Below, piece by piece: positions 26,213-34,132 of a DNA stretch of 58,319 bases. Within the stretch, counting starts at the first letter, position 1; the number at the start of each line of letters is the position of its first letter. The position numbers and the translations under genes were made by a program. Location of the stretch: NCBI GenBank assembly GCA_031277165.1, contig JAISLT010000118.1, forward strand, positions 1-58,319, in the 5' to 3' direction. The notes under the pieces were generated by a model that did no database searches, was not told the DNA's origin, and saw nothing but the letters and a program-made list of their open reading frames with translations. The stretch comes from Spirochaetaceae bacterium (lineage in GTDB: Bacteria > Spirochaetota > Spirochaetia > Treponematales > Breznakiellaceae).

Positions 26213-27074
26213 TGGAAAAATTGTTCGCCTTCTGCCCGGCGTAGTCCTGGGGATACTTGCCGCCTGCACCGGCGGCCTTAGGGATATTCCGGACCGGGAA
26301 CCGGTGCCGGCGGCCCCGGCACGGCGGGTGGTGTTTATCGGCCTTGACGGCCTGGGGGCCGCATATCTGTCCAGGGCGGACATGCCGGTGGTAAAGCGGA
26401 TGATCCGCGAAGGGGCATCGTCCTTGCATGTCAAGAACGTGCTCCCCACCAATAGCTGGCCTAACTGGAGTTCCCTTTTTCGGGGGGCCCCGCCGGAACG
26501 TAACGGCGAAGAAAATTTTCCCACCATTTTTTCTGTCCTGCGGGATCAGGGAAGGGGAAAGAGGGCGGTCTTTTTTTACGAATGGAGCGGCCTTAGGGAT
26601 ATTTGCAGGGATCATTCGGCGGACATGCGGGACATACAAACGGATATGGCGGCGGCGGCGGAAATTGCCGCATATATCGCAGAGGAAAAGCCCGATCTAA
26701 CGGTGGTGGTCTTTAACGAGCCGGACAGCACGGGCCATTCAGAACGCTGGGGATCCGGGGCCTACTATGCGAAACTAAGGGAGTTGGACGGCCTTATGGG
26801 GCTTATCGAACAGGGGGTGAAGGACGGGGGGTTCTACGACAGCACCGTATTTGTCATTTCCGCGGATCACGGGGGCATACTCTGGGGCCACGGCTTTAAC
26901 ACCCCCCGGCAGCGAAATGTTCCCCTTATTGTCTATGGCCGGGGAATTAGGAAGGGCCTGGTCATTCAGTCCCCCCTGGGTATCTGCGACATAGCCCCCA
27001 CCATGGCGGTAATCCTTGGACTAGGGATCCCCGAAGAATGGACGGGCCGGCCCATAATGGAAGTGTTTGAATGA
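26193..27074 (+). CDS. Alkaline-phosphatase-superfamily phosphodiesterase, lipoprotein
   Basis: 293 residues. Lipobox LAAC (Cys near 25). Type I phosphodiesterase/nucleotide pyrophosphatase fold: VFIGLDGLGA (metal Asp, about 48-57), the nucleophile region NVLPTNSWPNWSSLF (Thr or Ser), EPDSTGHS and SADHGG metal ligands, and HGF near the end. It should hydrolyse phosphodiester or phosphonate bonds in the envelope. It starts within the rlmE end (20-nt overlap) and overlaps the next gene by 4 nt. Confidence 0.88.
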   Translation: MVRSVLNGKIVRLLPGVVLGILAACTGGLRDIPDREPVPAAPARRVVFIGLDGLGAAYLSRADMPVVKRMIREGASSLHVKNVLPTNSWPNWSSLFRGAPPERNGEENFPTIFSVLRDQGRGKRAVFFYEWSGLRDICRDHSADMRDIQTDMAAAAEIAAYIAEEKPDLTVVVFNEPDSTGHSERWGSGAYYAKLRELDGLMGLIEQGVKDGGFYDSTVFVISADHGGILWGHGFNTPRQRNVPLIVYGRGIRKGLVIQSPLGICDIAPTMAVILGLGIPEEWTGRPIMEVFE

Positions 27075-28375
27075 TCCGGGCCGTCCTGTACGCCGCGGCG
27101 CTGCCGGTTCTGTGCGTCCTCTTTTCCTGTTCTTCCCTATCCTTTGCCGGGCCGGATCCGTACCTGATACCGGAGGATTTTTTCGGCATATCCCCGGACC
27201 GGTCCCCGCTGAATAAAGAAGACTACGATCTGCTTGACAATTTTGGGGCGGTCTGGATTCGTACCACGGTACGGTGGACCGGGGTTGAACCGGAAGAGGG
27301 GGCATGGGATTTTGCCCGGTGGGATCTGTATGTGGAAAAGGCCAAGGCCGCGGGGAAAAAAATAATCTTTATCCTGGGCTTTGACAGCGAATGGCTTTAC
27401 CCGGATCGCCGGGAACACCGGGATTTAACGGAACGGGAAATTCCCTACTTTTTAAAATACGTGGAACAGGTGGTGTCCCGTTACCGGGGCCGGGTAGATG
27501 CCTTCGAGATATGGAACGAACCCAACGGTTTTTTTTGGTACGGATCCAACGAACACTTTTTTGCCCTTTCCGCCGCGGCGGCAAAGAAAATCAAGGAAGT
27601 GGATCCCCAGGCCACGGTCCTGGCCGGTTCCACCCTATGGGTGCCCCGGTCTTTTCTTAGGGGAATGTTCAACGCCGGCGCCTTTGAACATACCGACGGC
27701 ATTTCGGTCCACCCCTATGCGTCGGATCCGGCCCACACGGTAAAACAAATCCGCAAATTAAAAAAAATTCTGGGGGCCGTCGGCTACAACAGGCCCATCT
27801 GGATCACCGAAGTAGGGTACGCCACGGGGGGAATTTATTTTTCCTTTAACGGACTTAAACGGTACCCGGAGTATATCGTAAAAACCCTCAGCGGCCTGGC
27901 GGCACAGGGGGTCCGCAGTGCGGTGTGGTACGAGTTGATGGACGACTATAACAGGGGCGAAGCCCCAAATCGCTGGAATCCCTCGTATTTTTTTGGACTT
28001 ATCTACCCGGATAAAACAGTTAAACCCGGCGCAGAGGCCTTTATGCTCAGCACCCGGTACCTGACCGGAGCGGAATACCGGCCGGAATTTCCCCTGCGGG
28101 AGGGGGTCCCCGGTTCAATTACCAGCCTTTATTTTCGCGGCCCGGGGGAGACCAAGATCCTGCTCTTATGGAACAGCCGTCCCCGGCAGATACCCCTGCG
28201 GCTTGAAGCAAACGGAGCCGCTGGCGAAAACCTTGTGCGGCACAGCATTGAAAACGGCGAAGCGGAAATTCTGGGACCCGCGGACAGGGCGCAGACAGTC
28301 CATGTGGGCCGGGACCCCCTCTTCCTCACCTGGACCGGCGAAGGGACGCCGCAGCTTACGGGACATGGGCGCTGA
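27071..28375 (+). CDS. Glycoside hydrolase-like lipoprotein (clan A, GH39/GH5 type)
   Basis: 434 residues. Lipobox LFSC (Cys near 20). A (beta/alpha)8 barrel with the acid/base Glu in AFEIWNEPNGF (about 139-149) and the nucleophile Glu in WITEVGYATGG (about 240-250), both in the right order for clan A glycosidases. A C-terminal beta-domain follows. Substrate unknown. ATG overlaps the preceding phosphodiesterase stop, so both are made together. Confidence 0.85.
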   Translation: MIRAVLYAAALPVLCVLFSCSSLSFAGPDPYLIPEDFFGISPDRSPLNKEDYDLLDNFGAVWIRTTVRWTGVEPEEGAWDFARWDLYVEKAKAAGKKIIFILGFDSEWLYPDRREHRDLTEREIPYFLKYVEQVVSRYRGRVDAFEIWNEPNGFFWYGSNEHFFALSAAAAKKIKEVDPQATVLAGSTLWVPRSFLRGMFNAGAFEHTDGISVHPYASDPAHTVKQIRKLKKILGAVGYNRPIWITEVGYATGGIYFSFNGLKRYPEYIVKTLSGLAAQGVRSAVWYELMDDYNRGEAPNRWNPSYFFGLIYPDKTVKPGAEAFMLSTRYLTGAEYRPEFPLREGVPGSITSLYFRGPGETKILLLWNSRPRQIPLRLEANGAAGENLVRHSIENGEAEILGPADRAQTVHVGRDPLFLTWTGEGTPQLTGHGR

Positions 28376-28409
28376 TGTACGGCGCCGCCAAAACCCTGCA
28401 ATGTCCTGG

Positions 28410-28444
28410 GGCTGTTGCAAACCCAACCGGGGTTTGGAACAGCC
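28410..28444. repeat. Intergenic hairpin (GGCTGTTNCAAACCC / GGGTTTGGAACAGCC)
   Basis: A 15-bp inverted repeat with one mismatch and a 5-nt loop, following the glycosidase gene. Only the CCCTTTGTTTT downstream offers a weak T run. Related to the repeat at 3001-3029. Confidence 0.6.
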
Positions 28445-28508
28445 CTTTGTTTTAGACTTTTCCGGAACCCGTGCTGCGCCACGTAAAAAACGAACCATAA
28501 CCGCAAGC

Positions 28509-28537
28509 TTGACCTGTTCCTCCGGGAAGAATAACAT
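28509..28537 (+). promoter_or_regulatory. Predicted promoter of the pentapeptide-repeat gene
   Basis: TTGACC (28509-28514), 17-nt spacer, TAACAT (28532-28537), then 10 nt to ATG 28548, leaving a leader of about 3 nt or none. Confidence 0.55.
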
Positions 28538-28547
28538 ATAAGACACG

Positions 28548-29138
28548 ATGTTTACCCTTCATCCCTGCGCCGCGGGCTGCGGCAGAGGCGCTATTTTCGG
28601 CTCCCATCTGTGTGCGGTCCATGCGGCATCCCCGGCGGAAGAAGCCCGCAGACTGGGGGCGTATATATTAAAACAGCGGGTTATTAAGGACATTAATGTT
28701 TCGGGGCTTAATTTTGTCAGCGCCGATTTTTCCCACCGGACCTTTTACGGCTGTAACTTTATGAACACCGCCTTTTCCATGTGTCTTTTTACCGGGTCGG
28801 TTATGCGGATGTGTTTCTTTGATTTTGCCCAATTTACCAACTGCGATTTTTCCGGCAGCGATCTTCAATTTTTGTCCTTTGCCGGGTCTTCCATACAAAA
28901 CTGTACCTTTGAAAATTCAGAGCTTATCCACCTAAATTACTGCGGAGCGGCGATCTGCGACACCACCTTTAACGATTCAAATCTGTATAATTCGCGGTTT
29001 ATCAACGCCAGCATAAGGGACAGCGATTTTGTGGACTGCAATCTAAAAAAAGTTTTTTTTGTCAACGCCGCACAAGAGGGAATTTCCTTTAAAGCCTCAA
29101 ATACCGCCGAGGCGGTGTTTGAGCAGGAGGAACAGTGA
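28548..29138 (+). CDS. Pentapeptide-repeat protein
   Basis: 196 residues. N-terminal part has Cys/His-rich sequence HPCAAGCGRGAIFGSHLCAVHA (positions 5-24: CxxxC...CxxH), which may bind zinc. Residues 45-185 follow the pentapeptide pattern with Phe/Leu centres (for example VSADFSHRTFYGCNFMNTAF), expected to fold as a right-handed beta-helix. Role unknown. Next gene starts 4 nt before its stop. Confidence 0.85.
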   Translation: MFTLHPCAAGCGRGAIFGSHLCAVHAASPAEEARRLGAYILKQRVIKDINVSGLNFVSADFSHRTFYGCNFMNTAFSMCLFTGSVMRMCFFDFAQFTNCDFSGSDLQFLSFAGSSIQNCTFENSELIHLNYCGAAICDTTFNDSNLYNSRFINASIRDSDFVDCNLKKVFFVNAAQEGISFKASNTAEAVFEQEEQ

Positions 29139-29761
29139 AGGTATTTATGCACTATTGTCCCCACGGATTCAGCAACTGTTATATCCTGGGCACGGACATT
29201 ACAGGCAAAGAATCCCCCAGGGATGCGGTGGTGGTGGATCCGGGCAGCATGGAAGAGCCCATGGTGAATTTTATAGAGAAGCACCATTACACCCTGCGGG
29301 GGGTCCTTATAACCCACGATCACCTTAACCATGTTCACGGCCTGCGGACCCTTAAGCGCATCTACGAAACCAAAATCTATGCCGTCAACCCCATGGTTAG
29401 GAACCACAAAACCCAGGTTATCCGGGACGGCGACACGCTGCACCTGGGGGAGCTGACCATCGCGGTGATCACCGTGCCGGGCCATTCATCGGATTCCGCG
29501 GTGTTCCGTATAAACCAGACCCTTTTTACCGGGGATACAATTACCGCGGGGCTCCTGGGGAGCACCATCAGTTCCTACGGAAAAATAATCCAAATGAACG
29601 GCCTGCGAAGCAAGGTCCTGTCCCTGCCGGGAAATTTTGTGGTTCTCCCCGGCCATGGGCCCCCTACCAGCCTGGAGGCGGAACGGCAGTTCAACGCGGG
29701 AATTCAAAGCTACGGGCAAAACAAATACAAGCACAAAAGGTTTAGGGCGGAATTTGATTAG
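29135..29761 (+). CDS. Metallo-beta-lactamase-fold hydrolase
   Basis: 208 residues from GTG 29135. Zinc motif THDHLNHVHG (HxHxxH-type, with Asn where Asp is common: H-D-H-L-N-H), second-site VPGHSSDS, LFTGDTI with the bridging Asp, and LPGHGPP. Length and motifs match the glyoxalase-II-like MBL group. The Asp-to-Asn change in HxHxDH would weaken one metal site. Overlaps the pentapeptide gene. Confidence 0.88.
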   Translation: MKVFMHYCPHGFSNCYILGTDITGKESPRDAVVVDPGSMEEPMVNFIEKHHYTLRGVLITHDHLNHVHGLRTLKRIYETKIYAVNPMVRNHKTQVIRDGDTLHLGELTIAVITVPGHSSDSAVFRINQTLFTGDTITAGLLGSTISSYGKIIQMNGLRSKVLSLPGNFVVLPGHGPPTSLEAERQFNAGIQSYGQNKYKHKRFRAEFD

Positions 29762-29853
29762 GCGGTTTTGTCTGCAGATTGTCTGTGGGCCCTTAACCGC
29801 CCCAAGGCCCCCCGCATTGGGCTGTTCCAAGCTGGGCATTGTTCCCCAATCCG

Positions 29854-30633
29854 TTACAGGGCGATCACCTTTCTGGCCAGAAGCTGCGCCACCTTGTACT
29901 TCCGTTCCATGGTAAGTTCCCCGTTTTCCCGCAGGAAGGTTTCCAGCTCCGCGGCAAAAGACGCCGGCAGGGCCGGAAGTTCCAAAACCTGCCGGTAATA
30001 GCCCCGGTGGGAGGGCTCAAAACGCCGGTTAATGCAGAACAGGGTAAGGCATGCGCTTTTTATAAATAGGGCGGAAGAAATAAGATAATGAAATTCATCG
30101 TCGTTGATAAGGGCCGCCCCCAGATCACTTAAATAATGTTCCATCTTTGATTCGTTGGCGGCCCGCATCTGTTCCCAGAATTCTTCGTCTAAACAGGTAA
30201 GGCGCCTGCGTAATCCGTCGATCCACCCGGACCGGGAAAAAAGCACATCCCCCTGGGCAAGGCGGTAAAAACCGTAGGTTCCCGAATCTTTAATAAGCCA
30301 CAGGGAATCTTTTTTTGAATCGGCAATGGAGACCAGTTCTTCGACCTTTTCCGCAGCCTTAAATTCAAGCCGGACAGGAAGGCTGCCAATCAAGAACCGA
30401 TCCTTGTTTCCCCGGCTGGAGGTTTCAAAAACCGTAATGTCGTTTCCGTAGAGTCTGCTGCGCTCCTGGGGTTCCGGAATGGGACCGGTATGGTACAGAT
30501 CCAGAATAAGGGCAAAATAGGGATCCAGAGTATCCGAGTCGGCCGCTTCGTTCAGGGCAATACATTCAATTTCCGGCCACTGGGAAAGCAGAGAAACAAA
30601 GCGTTCCGCAAGTATTTTCGTTTTGCGCTTCAT
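29854..30633 (-). CDS. Protein of unknown function, nucleotidyltransferase-like size
   Basis: 259 residues, soluble, with acidic N-terminus and helical C-terminus. FLIGSLPVRLEFK after a DPYFALILDLY strand resembles the DUF4037/nucleotidyltransferase group, but I cannot confirm the catalytic residues. TACAAT lies 8 nt upstream of ATG 30633 with TTCTCA 17 nt further, so leaderless start is likely. Divergent from the next gene. Confidence 0.65.
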   Translation of the reverse strand: MKRKTKILAERFVSLLSQWPEIECIALNEAADSDTLDPYFALILDLYHTGPIPEPQERSRLYGNDITVFETSSRGNKDRFLIGSLPVRLEFKAAEKVEELVSIADSKKDSLWLIKDSGTYGFYRLAQGDVLFSRSGWIDGLRRRLTCLDEEFWEQMRAANESKMEHYLSDLGAALINDDEFHYLISSALFIKSACLTLFCINRRFEPSHRGYYRQVLELPALPASFAAELETFLRENGELTMERKYKVAQLLARKVIAL

Positions 30634-30670
30634 GGTTTATGATTGTACCATAAGAGCGGGATAATGAGAA
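30623..30670. promoter_or_regulatory. Overlapping divergent promoters
   Basis: Minus: TTCTCA (30670-30665), 17 nt, TACAAT (30647-30642), 8 nt to ATG 30633. Plus: TTGCGC (30623-30628), 17 nt, TACCAT (30646-30651), 12 nt to ATG 30664. The two hexamer pairs overlap, so only one polymerase can bind at a time. Confidence 0.5.
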
Positions 30671-31254
30671 CACCGGTACAGGCCTTTAATTTTGTCGTTT
30701 TACTGCCCCACCGGGATTGTATGCCGCCCCTACGGGAATACCGCCGATCCCTTTTTGCCGCGGGCCTGGCCGGGGCCTATTCTTTTCCCTTTGCCGCTCC
30801 CCTGGCCCTGCTTGCCCGTCCCCTGGCGGCGCCGGCCCTTAAGGAGGCCGCCGCCGGCCTGCGCCGTGTTCTGGGAAACGGTAAGATTGGTTTTACCCTT
30901 CCGGGCGCCGCCGGAGTATGCGGCTGTGCGGAAACAGGGGCCTTCCGCTTCTTTGGCCCCGCCTTGAACATTCCCGCCGGATTGTTCTTCCCTGTTCCGG
31001 CGGGGTGGGCCCCTCCCCTGGCCCCGGCGGTGCTTGGTCCGGGGGATCCGGAGCTGATCCAAACCCTGGCAAAGGCCGGAACATTACCCGCCCCGCCGGA
31101 ATTGTCCTTCCGGGCGGCGGCCTTGGCAAACCTTACCCTTTTTCCCGCCGGATGCGGGGAAGAACCCTATTCCTTTACATGGGAGACGGGCCGCCTCTAT
31201 TGGCTTCCCAGGCCCGGCAGATCCGGCGCCGTTCCTTTGGAGGGCGGGCTGTGA
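30664..31254 (+). CDS. Hypothetical protein, Ala/Pro/Leu-rich
   Basis: 196 residues from ATG 30664. No signal peptide or membrane helix obvious; FNFVVLLPHRDCMPPLREYRRSLF near the start (positions 9-32) looks conserved in style, but I recognise no family (a 2H phosphoesterase-like start is possible). The stop overlaps the DUF167 gene start (GTGA). Confidence 0.6.
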   Translation: MRTPVQAFNFVVLLPHRDCMPPLREYRRSLFAAGLAGAYSFPFAAPLALLARPLAAPALKEAAAGLRRVLGNGKIGFTLPGAAGVCGCAETGAFRFFGPALNIPAGLFFPVPAGWAPPLAPAVLGPGDPELIQTLAKAGTLPAPPELSFRAAALANLTLFPAGCGEEPYSFTWETGRLYWLPRPGRSGAVPLEGGL

Positions 31255-31571
31255 AAAAAGACGCCCCCCCGGAGGCGGCCACCGGCCCCCTGCGGATAGC
31301 AAAGGACCGGCTGTTCCTGGATATTAAGGTTATCCCCGGGGCTTCCAAATCGGAACTTGCCGGAGTTAAGGACGGCCGGCTTCGGATCCGTATTGCCGCC
31401 GTACCGGAGGGGGGCAGGGCCAACAGCGCCCTTATCGCATACCTGGCAAAGACCCTGGGCTGTCCTAAGAAAGATCTGTGCATCTTCAGCGGAGAAAAAT
31501 CCCGGTTAAAAACCGTGACCCTGCCCCTGCTGCTACGGGAAGGGGCGGAGGCGGCCATTACAGGCCGCTGA
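31251..31571 (+). CDS. DUF167/YggU-family protein
   Basis: 106 residues from GTG 31251, with GGAGGG 8 nt upstream. Typical DUF167 sequence: DIKVIPGASKSELAGV, RIRIAAVPEGGRANSALIAYLAK and IFSGEKSRLKTV. Function of the family is not established. It overlaps the macro-domain gene tail-to-tail by 14 bp. Confidence 0.9.
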   Translation: MKKDAPPEAATGPLRIAKDRLFLDIKVIPGASKSELAGVKDGRLRIRIAAVPEGGRANSALIAYLAKTLGCPKKDLCIFSGEKSRLKTVTLPLLLREGAEAAITGR

Positions 31572-32094
31572 GGGTCCGCCGGTAGAGCCGGTAATTTTCC
31601 TGGTCAAAGCAGACAAAGATCACCCGGCTAATTCCCTGGATGCCGGACAGGGTTTCCCGCACCGCGGCGATGGCGACCGCCGCCGCCTTATCCCTGGGGT
31701 ACCCGTACACCCCGGTACTTATGTTGGGAAAGGCCACCGATTCCAGGGCCGCCCCTGCCGCCAGCAGCAGGCTTTTTTTATAGCAGGATGCAAGGAGCTT
31801 GTCTTCACCCCCGCGGCCGCCGTGCCAAACAGGGCCCACGGTGTGGATCACATACCGGCAGGGCAGGCTGCCCGCGCCGGTAATAACCGCGTCTCCGGCG
31901 GGGCAGGGTCCGCCGGGGAGTTCCCGCCGTTCCGCGGCGATTTTCCGGCATTCTTCCAGCAGCGCCGGTCCCGCCGCCCTGTGGATGGCGCCATCCACAC
32001 CTCCGCCCCCCATAAGGCTTGAATTTGCCGCGTTGACTATGGCATCAACCCGCAGGGTGGTAATATCCCCCTGGATTACTTCTATCCGGGCCAT
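31558..32094 (-). CDS. Macro-domain ADP-ribose-binding/hydrolase protein
   Basis: 178 residues from ATG 32094, with GGAGGAAGC just upstream. IEVIQGDITTLRVDAIVNAANSSLMGGGGVDGAIHRAAG (in parts: GDITTL, NAANSSL, GGGGVDGAIH) is the MacroD-type substrate pocket, and ISTGVYGYP the second loop. It removes ADP-ribose from proteins, RNA or O-acetyl-ADP-ribose. No ADP-ribosyl transferase is seen in the window. Confidence 0.93.
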   Translation of the reverse strand: MARIEVIQGDITTLRVDAIVNAANSSLMGGGGVDGAIHRAAGPALLEECRKIAAERRELPGGPCPAGDAVITGAGSLPCRYVIHTVGPVWHGGRGGEDKLLASCYKKSLLLAAGAALESVAFPNISTGVYGYPRDKAAAVAIAAVRETLSGIQGISRVIFVCFDQENYRLYRRTLSGL

Positions 32095-32157
32095 GAGCTT
32101 CCTCCTATGGGACTTAAACTGCGGGCCCCGCCCAAAATCATCCCATCCCAGAGCCAA

Positions 32158-32188
32158 CCCCAAAACTAACAGAATTTTGGGATTGGCT
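32158..32188. repeat. Inverted repeat family B (copy 2)
   Basis: CCCAAAACT-AACAG-AATTTTGGG-ATTGGCTC, nearly identical to 17609-17639, between the macro-domain and icd genes (divergent region). Confidence 0.65.
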
Positions 32189-32238
32189 CTACAGTATACT
32201 TTTATGTCAAATCTGGTATACTGCCGCTGGAGGGACGG

Positions 32239-33444
32239 ATGGCAAAGATAACCATGAAAAATCCCCTCGTCGAAATTGACGGGGACGAAATGACCAGGGT
32301 GCTTTGGGCCCTGGTAAAGGAAAAACTTATTTTTCCCTATGTGGATTTAAAAACCGAATACTACGATCTGGGGATTATGAACCGGGATGCCACCAAGGAC
32401 GAAGTCAGCGCCCAGGCGGCCAGGGCCATACAGCGTTTGGGGGTGGGGGTAAAGTGCGCCACCATCACCGGTAATGCCGCCCGAAAGGCCGAGTACAAGC
32501 TTGGGGACCTTTACCCAAGTCCCAACGCTACCATTAGGGCCATCCTGGACGGCACGGTGTTCCGCAAGCCCATTAGCGTTTCTTGTATTAAACCTTCGGT
32601 TTCAACATGGAAAAAACCCATTGTCATAGGCCGCCATGCCTATGGCGACGTATACAGGGCTGCGGAGATGGAAGTGGAAGGCCCCGGCAGGGTGGAACTG
32701 GTATACACCGGCGCCGGGGGGGAAGAGCGTCGCACGGTGGTGGCGGATTTTACCGGCCCCGGCATAGTCCAGGGTATCCACAACCTGGACGCATCAATCG
32801 AAGGCTTTGCCCGTTCCTGCTTTCTCTATGCGCTGGAGGAAAAACTTCCGGTTTGGTTTGCCGCCAAGGATACCATTTCCAAAACCTACGACGGCCGGTT
32901 TAAGCGGATCTTTAGGGAACTCTACGAGGGGGAATTTAAAGAAAAATTCAAAGCCGCGGGGATAGACTATTTTTATACCCTGATTGACGACGCCGTTGCC
33001 AGGATAATCAAGGGAGAGGGGGGGGTTCTTTGGGCCTGCAAAAACTACGACGGCGATGTGATGAGCGATATGATAGCCAGCGCCGCGGGGAGCTTGGCAA
33101 TGATGACCAGCGTTCTGGTGTCCCCCGCCGGTGTTTTTGAATACGAAGCCGCCCATGGCACCGTCCAGCAGCACTACTACCGCTGGCAGCGGGGGGAAAA
33201 AACCAGCACAAACCCCATGGCCCTAATCTTTGCCTGGACCGGCGCCCTGGCAAAGCGGGGGGAACTGGACGGTACGGCGGACCTGGGCAGTTTTGCCCGG
33301 CGCCTGGAAAAGGCCGCCGTGGACACCATCGAGGCGGGGGAAATGACCGGGGATCTTGCCAAACTTGCGGTCCCCGCACCGGGCACAATTCTTGATTCCG
33401 GGGAATTTATAGACGCCATAGGGAAAAGGCTGTGTAAGTGCTAA
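32239..33444 (+). CDS. icd: NADP-dependent isocitrate dehydrogenase (homodimeric, eukaryote-like type)
   Basis: 401 residues. Contains VEIDGDEMTRVLW at the start, the TITGNAARKAEYKLG region, the isocitrate-binding SPNATIR stretch (in place of SPNGTIR), the metal-binding LIDDAVARIIK / GVLWACKNYDGDVMSD Asp residues and the NADP loop EAAHGTVQQHYY. This subfamily is the one with eukaryotic cytosolic homologues rather than the E. coli type. GGAGGGA lies 6 nt before ATG. A strong terminator follows. Confidence 0.95.
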   Translation: MAKITMKNPLVEIDGDEMTRVLWALVKEKLIFPYVDLKTEYYDLGIMNRDATKDEVSAQAARAIQRLGVGVKCATITGNAARKAEYKLGDLYPSPNATIRAILDGTVFRKPISVSCIKPSVSTWKKPIVIGRHAYGDVYRAAEMEVEGPGRVELVYTGAGGEERRTVVADFTGPGIVQGIHNLDASIEGFARSCFLYALEEKLPVWFAAKDTISKTYDGRFKRIFRELYEGEFKEKFKAAGIDYFYTLIDDAVARIIKGEGGVLWACKNYDGDVMSDMIASAAGSLAMMTSVLVSPAGVFEYEAAHGTVQQHYYRWQRGEKTSTNPMALIFAWTGALAKRGELDGTADLGSFARRLEKAAVDTIEAGEMTGDLAKLAVPAPGTILDSGEFIDAIGKRLCKC

Positions 33445-33506
33445 AGCCGCATGGCGAAACCCCGCCAATCCCGCACCCGGAGACGGGCGCCCGGATTCAC
33501 AGGCAT

Positions 33507-33530
33507 ACCCCGCCTTCGGCGGGGTTTTTA
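33507..33530 (+). terminator. Rho-independent terminator after icd
   Basis: ACCCCGCC-TTC-GGCGGGGT followed by TTTT; 8-bp GC-rich stem, about 63 nt past the icd stop. Confidence 0.85.
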
Positions 33531-33546
33531 ACAGTGACGATGCAAG

Positions 33547-33987
33547 TTAAATGAGGATAATGCTGGAAATTATCACCCAAATGCCAAAAATAATTGCGGC
33601 AATACCGATCTTTGGCTGGAAGGCCACTACTTTTGCAAAGGACTGTTCGGCCTTTTCTTTAACGCTGTCAGAAGCTTTCGCCAGGATGTTTTTCTGGATA
33701 AGTCCCCATCCAAGGATCGCTCCGCCTAATAAGCTTAAGACAGCGTCCACCAGGATCGTGATCCAGTAAATAAGGCCCAGGGGGAAAGCTACTCCAAGCC
33801 AGCCCAGGTTAAGAATACATTGGATAATAACCCAAATGCCCCATATGAACATGACAAACCCAAAAATCCCCTGGGACGGCACAAGCTTGTCCAGCAATGC
33901 TTTGGCATTGGGGCTTTTCTGCGCCACCAGAGCGGGAACGCATAAAGCGCCAAGCACAATAAGAACCAATCCATTTACAATTCCCAT
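33547..33987 (-). CDS. Small polytopic membrane protein
   Basis: 146 residues with about four hydrophobic helices (3-20, 36-60, 64-90, 120-144). AAGGAG lies 7 nt before ATG. No family recognised; Gly-rich helices suggest a DUF4870/DUF308-like shape at most. Confidence 0.7.
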   Translation of the reverse strand: MGIVNGLVLIVLGALCVPALVAQKSPNAKALLDKLVPSQGIFGFVMFIWGIWVIIQCILNLGWLGVAFPLGLIYWITILVDAVLSLLGGAILGWGLIQKNILAKASDSVKEKAEQSFAKVVAFQPKIGIAAIIFGIWVIISSIILI

Positions 33988-34094
33988 AAAAATCTCCTTC
34001 GCTTAACATAAATTGCATGGAAAATATCCATTACTAGGCAAGGTATCATTTATTCGCAAAACTGTCAAGTAAAGACCGGCGGTAAAACTCCCCC

Positions 34095-34123
34095 TTTCCA
34101 TAGCCCCCTTTTTATGCTATTCT
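34095..34123 (+). promoter_or_regulatory. Possible leaderless promoter of smc
   Basis: TTTCCA (34095-34100), 17-nt spacer, TATTCT (34118-34123), then 9 nt to ATG 34133; no Shine-Dalgarno is present upstream. Confidence 0.45.
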
Positions 34124-34132
34124 GGCAAATCC

